A DNA stretch of 64,000 nt from the NCBI RefSeq assembly GCF_020882245.1, contig NC_083598.1, forward strand, positions 60,487,858-60,551,857. The letters run 5' to 3'. Position numbers and translations under genes: made by a program. This document shows, one piece after another, positions 56,235-64,000 of this stretch. The notes beneath the pieces were generated by a model. That model was not told the origin of the DNA. It saw only the letters and a program-made list of their open reading frames with translations, and did not search any database. This DNA comes from Rhopalosiphum padi. Lineage: Eukaryota; Arthropoda; Insecta; Hemiptera; Aphididae. The number at the start of each line of letters is the position of its first letter. The first letter of the stretch is position 1.

Positions 56235-59200
56235 GTATGTATAATGTAAAAACTGAAGCCTGGAAACCTCTTTTAGTATTTAAGATTTAAATACCAGTAC
56301 CTTACCGGTGGCTTATTCAAAACAAAAAGTTTAATCAACAAGCACGGGTACAGTATTGTATAATAAAACAATATGAATAAAATATAAAAAAATTTGTATA
56401 AATAATACAAATTAAAAAAAACTCGTGATACCTATATGCAATTATTTGATCAATAAATACTCTGTGGCAGGCACCTCTGCCTACGTGATATTGCAACTGT
56501 TACGTCTATTATAGGATTGTCAAATTATAGTTCAATTTTAAATGTTTTACGAACGCTATTTTTTAACCGAAAATTGTTAAAGTATTGTGGTTCAATACTA
56601 ATACATCATAGGAATCATAGTAATAAAACCTTACTAATGCTTTATTTCCAATATATTTTACAGGTGTATTAACACAAAATGAAAATGACACAAACTTCAT
56701 CCAATTGAAATCCATATTGACAAACTATGATGTCTCTATCGAACCTATTTTAAACGACCCGCTGAACAATATAACTGATAAATGTACGTATTGTTTTAAC
56801 CCTCGTACTATTAATAATTTCGAATTATAGTAAATATTTGATAAATATACAGACTGATTTCTGTAATATTGTTTTCGTTACAATTAATTATTGTAATAAT
56901 AAAACTGTTGTTCAATATTTCAATAATATGGTACGTATCTCAAAGTTAATTTTCAAAAGGAACTATTTAAAATTAGCTAAATATTGTATATTATTATACT
57001 AATAAATATTATAGTATACAACGTAATAAATGTTTATCAGTAGTGTGTACCAATATTATATACTAGATATACTCGGATAAATTACTCTCGTAAATAGAAT
57101 TGAAATTTCAAGATTCGAGTTTCTATAACGCCCTGGAAATTTTTGGTACTGATTATATTATTATTTTTTTACCTATAGTCTATACTATGTTACAATTTTA
57201 CAAATAATAATTTAATTTCAATATTAATATTAATACAAGTTGTATGTTTTAAACAGTTTGCAGTGTTACGTCAAATAACACATTGGCCACCATTGATCTT
57301 CTCAATCCCTCGTGTACACCATGCTGGAAAATAAGTAACGCTAATGGTATGGCCTATTTTCGAACTGACTTTTCCTACATTCGACCAGCAATCCAATTAA
57401 TTGAATCATATATTACATGGTTGAATATCACTAAAGAAATTACATTCGTATTCACTAACCAAGAAGGTAAATCTATTTTTATTCCATTTTCTAAAATATT
57501 AAATACAATTATGTCTTCAGACGCAGATCAAGCCGTTACCTATTTAACTTCAGGAAAATCATCTTTGAGAGCTATCGTCCTTAATTATCTAACATCCAAT
57601 GAAATCGATCAACTTAAGAACACGAAAATTGGTATTAGACACGTAGCTCTAATAGGAAATAATTTGGATCAACATGTAAAGATGGTATAAGTGCATAAAT
57701 CAATACCTAGTGTGACTATAGTCAGCAATAAGTATTGCGGTGTACCTATATAATGTAAAAAATAATTTTTTTAAATCAGATAAACCAAGAAAAATTAATA
57801 AAACTGGATGAATCATGGATAATTGTTACAAATGATACAAGCAAATATAAACTCGAATCAGCAGTAACGCTTATGAAGTTCACATCGTGGGAAAATGGAC
57901 ATACAAATAAAATTACGCGTGCTAGAACATTATTTAACTTCATTTTCTACTTTCTTGACCGTGTATCACGAGATCGTTTAAAACTTAATTGTAACATGAG
58001 TTCTGATATTTTAATGTTAGAGAAACGAAAAGAAATCGAAGATATACTAAACTCGGTATGCTTGTAAACTTTAAATATATTATCTTAAAATTATAACCCA
58101 TGTTATAATTTATAATTATTATACATAATTAATAAAACAACAAAATTTAATAATTTTTTTAGTACGAAAATAAAAATGAATTTCATTACGACATCGATAC
58201 CAAACTAATGACGTACAACGAACAAGCAATTATACTAAAAATTAGCCCGGATGGTGTACATAATCAATTGGGTACGTGGACTATAAACGGAGGTTTAGAA
58301 ATGAAATACGACGCTTTGACAGTGGTCAGTGGTCGCCGATTCTTCAGAGTTGGAACTGCAAAGGTTAGCATGCATTTTATTAGTAATTCATAATCGTTAT
58401 ATTATTATTTATCGTAATCGTATAATAATTTGTACGAACTGTGTTTTTATACCAAAGGCTATTCCTTGGACGTTCATGGAAGACGTGTGGAAAGGTTATT
58501 GTATCGATCTAATCGAAAAACTATCCATAGAAATGAATTTCAAATACGAACTAGTCGTTAAAGACCAATTTGGCGAGCTCGACCCAGTGACGAACCAATG
58601 GAACGGACTTATCGGTGGACTTGTGGACGGAGTGAGTGAACGCTCGTTTATAAACACATATTGTTTATGTATAGGTACATTATTATAGACTTTCGAGCTT
58701 TCGTATCACTGTGTGGTTACAGGAACTGGATATTGTCATAGCTGCACTCACCATGACATCGGAACGAGAAGAAGTTATAGATTTCATTGCCCCATACTTT
58801 GAACAAACGGGAATATCAATAGGTGATAAAATAATATTAACATTTTAATCGATATGGAATTTTAAAAAAAATCGGCGATGTTACTTTGAGGTGTGGTAGG
58901 TTTCGAATGTACCTATCTATACTTCGTCAATTGGTAGGTAAATTTAATGAATGTAGCAAAATATTCTACGATAAATTTATATTCATAAGTAATAATACGG
59001 TGAGTATAATATAGTAATTTGTACCTATTTCATATACTATAGCTGTTATTATCTATTATAAATTAACATTGTCAACACCGGCATATTATATCGCGTAGAC
59101 CCAGTTCGTGGTGTAGGTAATAAATATCTTAAATTGAATCTAAATATTTTGATAATCCAACTAATATACGCAGTAATGAAAATCTTCAAGTCCTGCGAAC

Positions 59201-62200
59201 TAAAACCGTTATTTTTCGTTTAATTATCTAATTTCGTCACTAGAAATTTTTAAAACAATCGTACTTTTCAGAATTTTAAGTTTTTATACGAAAAATATAC
59301 GAGGAATCTTGTATTAAATTGTCAAGCCTTAGCTATTATTTGTGATTGACGACTCTACCGAGATATTAATTATTTACATTAAAATATAACTCATAAACTT
59401 TCGTGATTTTTACGACTTTTATTAAAATTTGATAATTTAAATTAAAAAAATGTATGCAACTATGTTTTTAACATTTTTAAATTATTATTAGCTCAACTTA
59501 TGCTGTGTGATTTTTTAATACATTTAAAAATTTTCAGAGTTCTCCATAACATTTTTTTGTCGTTATTTATAAAAAAACAATAGTATATAAATAGCATAAA
59601 AAGAGTCAAAATATTTTGAAATATACATATAATATTATACACATAACATTTTTAAATAAATATTTGTTGAAAAATTCAAAAATCTACTATATTATCTCAT
59701 TATTGAGATATAATTAAAAAAACAAAATCGATTTTGTTGGAAATTCCCACTTTTTTTTAATGCCTTAGTTATTTTTCCCAATTATTTTGAAATTAACAAT
59801 CTCCCTAAAATACCGACCAAATTCGATTTAATACCAGAAATTGTTCACAAATATTAAGATTGAAGCATTTTTACTGCTCCAAGAAGTGGCGACAATTGAT
59901 AGACACAATATTAAATTTAAAAAACAAATATTATTGTAAAATCAATTCATTCATCGCGTTCTGTTCTAAATCAAAAAAATTTAGCAACACGTTTCGTTGA
60001 TTTCTTGCTAAATACAAATGCGCAATTCTAATACCTAAATTCTAATCTAACAATAAGTGCGAAATTACAACGTTAAAGTGTTTATTTGAATCAATGGTAT
60101 TAACTGTTTACTACTGAGTATCCCAACATTTTATTATGCGGCTCTACAGGAGCTATCCAGACCTTAGGTAACATATTTCAGTTGAGATATTAAATTTAAA
60201 ATTAATAATAAATCTCATTCAAAAATTTTCTAAGCCAAGGCGTGGTTAAAAAACCTGCACTTATTTCTTCGTTTTATTTCTTAAACATTCTTTAGTCATT
60301 TTTTTTTTTCGGTACTTAAAAAAATTACAGAGAAAAACGATTGTATAATTGACTTTAGTTGTTATATATATTTTTTTTTTTTTTTGTTTTTAATTTAAGT
60401 ATTCAAATAAATATTGGTTTAACAAAATCTATTTTAAAAGTAAATTATTAAAGATACGCTATCGAATAGCGAAATATTGACTCAAAATCAATTATTTTAA
60501 CATCAAAAACCGTTAGAATTATTTATTTTTAATAACACTTTATAACATAAGTACTTCGATTAAGAGTAGTACATTTCTTATAATACATCGGTATCAGGTT
60601 TTTAATTTTCTGAAAGTTAAAAAAGAAGTGTATTTAAAAAAATCAAATTTTAAGTATTGATTATATGTATTATATATAAATGAAAACCAACAGTAAACTC
60701 GCTCTATTCTTAGAATCTAATTCTGAAAATCGACAAACAGATAGCAATAAGTCCCCAGAAAAAGTCTAATGAATTATCAAATAAAAAACGGGGGTTGATT
60801 TTACTTTATTTAATAAACAAAAACACAGACGATTAGTAATTCGTTTTATTTTTTATTAAAACCTAAGTGATAAAAAATTGTACGTATTACGAGTGATTTT
60901 ATTATCAATTAATTTATAAACATAAATACACTTTAAAATTTTTTATGAGTTGCAAATAATCTACAACAACGCATATTGATTACAAAATGTCAAAATATAA
61001 AAAACCATTTTATAGGAAAATCGTATTTACGCCACTTTTTATAATATCAATCGGAATTTACTAGATAAATCAGATATAATATAATATTCTGTTTACCTCT
61101 TTACCTACGTAGAACACTATCGCCTGTCAATTTTCCCAATAATTCATGATTACGATTTTATATTTCTACTACTAATACATTTCAAATTCAAACGTAAAAT
61201 AAAAGTTGCCAATAATCGCCTATAGCTACAACGCCGCGTGATCGCTGTTTTGCAGTCGGTAATTATATTTTCGTATAGAAATATTAACATATTAAATACC
61301 CATAAATATTCACATCATTTCATTAACAAAAAAACATACGTATATACCTACACTATATTATACGATGTGTGGACTCCATAAACTTAGTTTTCAACGTTTT
61401 TTTGTTTCAAGATTATTTTACCAGAACAATAAGAGACAAATTAAATAAAAACTAATTATATGTTATAGGACTGTTGACCCTCGATGTGTCGTTATCAGAT
61501 ATAAAAAAAAACACACACACACACACACACACGAACAACGTCCATATACGCAAACACACATACATTCAAGAAGTGTAAAGTCACTTAAGGTGACGGTAAC
61601 AAGAAAAACAACTTTTCTTCGTGCGCTTTTATCTTTCTTCGTGTCTATCTCGCACATAGTCTATGTACTATATATTACTATGCTGTTACCAGTTACCACC
61701 AAACTATTTTAGTGTCGCCTGCCAAAATGTATAACTTGGGTAGTTGGGCGTATAACGATAAATTATATCACTATTATTACCTGTAGACACTATTTTTATT
61801 CCAAACAATGAAAATCTTTTCAACAAAAAAATAAAAACCGAATTTCATCACAAGTAAAAAAATAATTAACTTATTTAATTATTCCATTCATATATATATA
61901 GTACACTGCTATTGTGTAAATATACTGGCTCCCGATCCAACGACGTTTCAGGCAAATCGCACGATTTAAATAAACACAAATTGCGTGGGTACCTCCTCGC
62001 CGTGTTGTTATATAATATTTGTTATTATAGCCGTAAGCCCGTAAAGTCCCGTCTCTGCGATATGCCTACAATTAACATAAACCTGTATACAGACGTTGTA
62101 CACTATATTATGATAGTCGTCTATTGCCCAAAATAACATTCTTTGTCGCTAACCGTAACCACGTGTCATTTCAGTGATCAGGAAACCATCCAGAAAGACT

Positions 62201-63486
62201 TCTCTGTTTAAGTTTATGACAGTACTGAAACCCGAAGTTTGGCTCAGTATCGTTGCCGCTTTGGCCATGACTGCGTTCATGATCTGGATACTAGACAAGT
62301 ATTCGCCGTACAGTGCACAGAACAACAAACCCAAATACGAACAATTCCGGTATATATATATATTAATTATATTATATGAATACGCCATGTGGCAATACGC
62401 TATACAATATATCGTTACTCGGTGATTATTTCAACAGAAAACAGTCATCGCGATAATAGTATACGTTTTTTATACGTTTTTCAAAAAAATAAAATAAAAA
62501 CGGTATATTATCATTTCATATTATTATTATCCGTACGTTTTTTTTCGGATAAACAATCGACAATAAATTGCAAATATTGTTTACGAGTCGATTGTGACTG
62601 GCTGTAAAAAATAATCACCTTATATTATATATATATTAGACTCGACGCAGACAAAAGTCGAACGAAAGTGCCTGCATATTATAACACAATATATTATATA
62701 CATATTATGATATATAGCCGCATGTGGGTAATGATATATAGCGACATAGTGCGTGCTGTGTAGTGTACACACACACAGTACGCATCTTATACACTAACGC
62801 TGCACAGTTGCGCGAACAATCGTTATAAACATATTTTGATGAATCAATAGTGAGCTATTAGGTCGCTTAAACATTATTTAATGGCCCGTAATCGATCCAT
62901 TAAATTTTATCGAATCATTAAATTAATCAATTTTTCGTGCAACCGGCATAAGTGTTCGTTCTGTGCGCTGTGCGTGCATATTATTATAGGCATTTCACGC
63001 TCGTCGAGAGTTTTTGGTTCGCGTTGACTTCGTTCACGCCGCAAGGAGGAGGGGAAACGCCAAAAGCGATCAGCGGCCGCGTCTTGGTCGCCGCCTATTG
63101 GGTTTTCGTCGTCCTCATGTTGGCTACGTTCACTGCGAATTTGGCAGCATTTCTGACGGTGGAAAGGATGCAAGTGAGCTATATATCTCATAATGACGTG
63201 TGCCTATACTACCTTAGATTTTTGTATGCCCGCGCGTGCACAATACGTCATATATAGAAGTGCGCTGCAACTGCACCACGCAATATTAGTCACATTAATA
63301 CATTATCTAACGATTTGTTCGTATTGCACTATATACTATTACGTGTTTTAATGTATACAGACACCGGTGCAGTCCTTGCAACAGTTAGCTCGACAGTCGA
63401 GAATCAATTATTCGGTGGTCGACGGCAGTGACGCCCATCAGTTCTTTCGCAACATGAAAATGGCAGAAGATATTTTATACAAGCGA
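56186..63486 (+). CDS. Ir8a: Ionotropic receptor co-receptor Ir8a, multi-exon, 3' end beyond window
   Basis: Variant ionotropic glutamate receptor (IR) of the Ir8a type. In insects Ir8a is a broadly expressed co-receptor that assembles with tuning IRs, mainly acid sensors, in the ciliary membrane of olfactory neurons. Exon segments are 56186-56234 (tentative), 56664-56783, 57257-57684, 57780-58055, 58163-58363, 58458-58631, 58723-58822, 62175-62349, 62990-63173 and 63361-63486: 1833 nt, 611 codons, with all phases compatible and no internal stop. Visible in order: amino-terminal domain, S1 (FFRVGTA, WKGYCIDLIEKL, TMTSEREEVIDF with the Thr and Arg that contact glutamate in iGluRs), M1, pore loop (SFTPQGGG), M3 (ATFTANLAAFL), and the start of S2 (TPVQSLQQLARQSRINYSVV). 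That last motif fits Ir8a; from my knowledge of the family, Ir25a has TPVESL.DLAKQ here. The rest of S2, M4 and the tail are missing because the window ends. No neighbouring gene shares its context. Confidence 0.93.
56664..56783 (+). CDS. Ir8a: Ir8a exon, start of amino-terminal domain
   Basis: The acceptor is TTTTACAG at 56656-56663 and the donor GTACGT begins at 56784. The exon encodes about 40 residues beginning VLTQNENDTNFIQLKS and ending NNITDK, entering and leaving with the codon split after its first base. VLTQNE would be the first beta strand of the periplasmic-binding-like amino-terminal domain. Several N-x-S/T sites fit an extracellular location. Confidence 0.8.
57257..57684 (+). 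CDS. Ir8a: Ir8a exon, amino-terminal domain
   Basis: The acceptor AAACAG ends at 57256. A second CAG at 57261-57263 would break the frame. The exon encodes about 142 residues of extracellular domain (LLNPSCTPCWKISNANGM, then YFRTDFSYIRPAIQLIE). Two in-frame donors lie nine bases apart: GTAAAG at 57676 and GTATAA at 57685. The end given uses the downstream one; the upstream one would shorten the protein by Val-Lys-Met. The open frame stops at 57688, so splicing before it is required. Confidence 0.88.
57780..58055 (+). CDS. Ir8a: Ir8a exon, distal amino-terminal domain
   Basis: The acceptor AATCAG ends at 57779 and the donor GTATGC begins at 58056. It has 92 whole codons. The sequence includes DESWIIVTNDTSKYKLES, a beta-strand pattern (WIIVTND) seen at this place in IR amino-terminal domains, and ends IEDILNS. 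The intron before it is about 95 bp and the one after 107 bp, both normal short insect introns. Confidence 0.9.
58163..58363 (+). CDS. Ir8a: Ir8a exon, linker and start of ligand-binding S1
   Basis: The acceptor TTTTTTTAG ends at 58162 and the donor GTTAGC begins at 58364. It has 67 whole codons. NQLGTWTINGGLEM is the typical G-x-W sentence before the S1 lobe of ionotropic glutamate receptors. RRFFRVGTAK is the Ir8a-type first S1 strand. Confidence 0.93.
58458..58631 (+). CDS. Ir8a: Ir8a exon, ligand-binding S1 core
   Basis: The acceptor ACCAAAG ends at 58457 and the donor GTGAGT begins at 58632. It has 58 whole codons. AIPWTFMEDVWKGYCIDLIE, then KLSIEMNFKYEL, is the canonical G-[YF]-C-[IV]-D-[LF] helix of S1. 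It ends QWNGLIGGLVDG, the loop before the agonist-binding arginine. Confidence 0.95.
58723..58822 (+). CDS. Ir8a: Ir8a exon, glutamate-contact motif of S1
   Basis: The acceptor GTTACAG ends at 58722 and the donor GTGATA begins at 58823. It has 33 codons plus one base. It encodes ELDIVIAALTMTSEREEVID then FIAPYFEQTGISI. The Thr and Arg of TMTSERE align with the residues that hold the glutamate alpha-carboxyl in iGluRs, so this half of a glutamate-type pocket is intact, as known for Ir8a and Ir25a but not for most tuning IRs. Confidence 0.95.
59215..59975 (+). repeat. Dispersed AT-rich repeat, copy 2 (inside Ir8a intron)
   Basis: A diverged copy of the repeat at 51531-52060, in the same orientation. 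It includes ACGAGGAATCTTGTATTAAA, ACAAAATCGATTTTGTTGG and the end TTCATCGCGTTCTGTTCTAA. The copies differ by many substitutions and indels, so both insertions look old. It partly explains the size of the host intron. Confidence 0.7.
61510..61532. repeat. (AC)n microsatellite inside Ir8a intron
   Basis: About eleven AC units following a short A tract, within the 3.35 kb intron. Confidence 0.95.
62175..62349 (+). CDS. Ir8a: Ir8a exon, M1 transmembrane helix
   Basis: The acceptor TTTCAG ends at 62174 and a GTATAT donor begins at 62350. The leading TG completes the split Val codon after the 3.35 kb intron. IRKPSRKTSLFKFMTVLKP leads into M1 (VWLSIVAALAMTAFMIWIL) and the short cytoplasmic segment DKYSPYSAQNN. 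The exon leaves two bases that complete an Arg codon with the next exon. Confidence 0.96.
62350..62989 (+). other. Ir8a intron between M1 and pore exons
   Basis: A 640-bp intron with TA-rich runs and a short TGTGTAGTGTACACACACAC near-palindrome around 62757-62776. Nothing else is recognisable. Confidence 0.8.
62990..63173 (+). CDS. Ir8a: Ir8a exon, pore loop and M3
   Basis: The acceptor TTATTATAG ends at 62989 and the donor GTGAGC begins at 63174. It encodes HFTLVESFWFALTSFTPQGG, the re-entrant pore loop with Gln at the tip, then AISGRVLVAAYWVFVVLML and ATFTANLAAFLTVERMQ. The latter is M3 with an Ir8a-type form of the iGluR SYTANLAAF gate. Confidence 0.97.
63361..63486 (+). CDS. Ir8a: Ir8a exon, start of ligand-binding S2
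   Basis: The acceptor GTATACAG ends at 63360 and a GTATAC donor begins at 63487. It has 42 whole codons (TPVQSLQQLARQSRINYSVV, then DGSDAHQFFRNMKMAED). The frame would hit a stop soon after, so splicing is needed. The next exon was not found before 64000; the remaining S2, M4 and tail must be downstream. Confidence 0.95.
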
Positions 63487-64000
63487 GTATACCTATTTTC
63501 ATAGTGACTCCCGTGGGCGCCCGTATAGGAAATCTATCAGGGAGGGTCATAATGAAATCAAACACCAAAAATTACGCATTGAAAAAAGTGTATTCCTTGC
63601 AAACTACAAAATATGTCAGAATTATATATGCAATTCAGTTATTGAAGAAAAATGGAAGTCTTCGCGGTTGTTCTATTTCTTATTATTTTACCTTATTTAT
63701 TACCTGTTCAATGAATTAATCTTTTCTTCTATTGGCTCTTTCACGATCAACACCTAATAAATCTAACCATTTTAACCCAATAGAATAGTTGAAAATCCCA
63801 TCTTTCATACAAATCGTAAATGATAATCATTATCTATTGTTTTGCCGTATAGATAAATATTATTATTTGTTTTCAATTATGGTCAATTATACCAGCGATA
63901 GTATTTATGTTTTAAACCTCGCTCTGTATTATAGTATATCATATTAGAAAACTTTTTTTTCGTCGTCAATTTTAAATGTATAAATGATGTATATTTTTAT
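63487..64000 (+). other. Ir8a intron, runs out of the window
   Basis: AT-rich sequence following the GTATAC donor. I found no convincing exon for the remaining S2 or M4 here. The intron therefore probably continues past the window edge. Confidence 0.7.

Larger units (their letters stand above)
58823..62174 (+). other. Large Ir8a intron with repeat content
   Basis: A 3352-bp intron in an otherwise compact gene whose next-longest internal intron is 640 bp. It holds a diverged copy of a dispersed repeat (59215-59975), a second possible repeat end near 60690-60722, a poly-T run at 60370-60385 and an AC microsatellite at 61510-61532. I see no coding exon inside it. Confidence 0.85.

Noticed and set aside
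57283..57690. Independent 135-residue gene
   Set aside because: The apparent start is a TTG inside an Ir8a exon, and the frame runs into the intron. Splice sites and phases tie it to the neighbouring exons.
62149..62388. 79-residue minus-strand open frame
   Set aside because: Antisense shadow of the Ir8a M1 exon.
62907..63191. 94-residue minus-strand open frame
   Set aside because: Antisense shadow of the Ir8a pore/M3 exon.
58723..63486. Assignment to Ir25a
   Set aside because: The S2 start and pore-M3 wording (QSLQQLARQSRINY) matches Ir8a rather than the Ir25a wording known to me.
1..64000. CRISPR array, operons, rRNA or tRNA clusters
   Set aside because: No regularly spaced repeats, no ribosomal sequence and no clear cloverleaf with a GGTTCRANNCC arm was seen. 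The DNA is eukaryotic in organisation. A tRNA scan was not possible.

Overview
The window looks like nuclear DNA of an insect, most likely an aphid. It is strongly AT-rich, with short exons, GT-AG introns, many microsatellites and poly-A/T tracts. It carries an ancient insect receptor gene (Ir8a) and repeat ends of the kind I associate with aphid genomes (a terminus resembling ...CGCTCCRCTCARAATCTAA). The aphid assignment is inference from sequence style; nothing here identifies a species. There is no bacterial or organellar gene organisation, no CRISPR array and no rRNA.

The only gene I can name with confidence is at the right end, on the + strand. It is an ionotropic receptor co-receptor of the Ir8a type, seen as nine well-supported exons between 56664 and 63486 plus a possible signal-peptide exon at 56186-56234. 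Intron phases agree at every junction. The visible part covers the amino-terminal domain, the S1 half of the ligand-binding domain, M1, the pore loop, M3 and the start of S2. The rest of S2, M4 and the tail lie beyond position 64000. The 3.35 kb intron 58823-62174 holds a copy of a dispersed repeat.

Just upstream (51.1-55.7 kb) is a transposon-rich stretch. It has two non-autonomous hAT-type elements, each flanked by a perfect 8-bp target duplication (51126-51414 and 54771-55689), a pogo/Tigger-like fragment with a terminal repeat and the C-terminal end of a transposase (53838-54210), and copies of the dispersed repeat.

The remaining ~50 kb is mainly AT-rich intergenic or intronic DNA. Two GC/CpG-rich islands stand out. 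That at 43.9-45.3 kb is CpG-dense with an NRF1-type palindrome and looks like a promoter/5'-UTR region of unknown strand. That at 32.5-32.95 kb is smaller and next to a minus-strand open stretch resembling a signal peptide. A few short islands (177-346, 5.68-6.0 kb, 22.5-22.8 kb, 26.7-26.95 kb, 29.6-29.8 kb, 40.99 kb, 48.2 kb) have coding-like composition, but I cannot assign them to a family. They are reported with low confidence.
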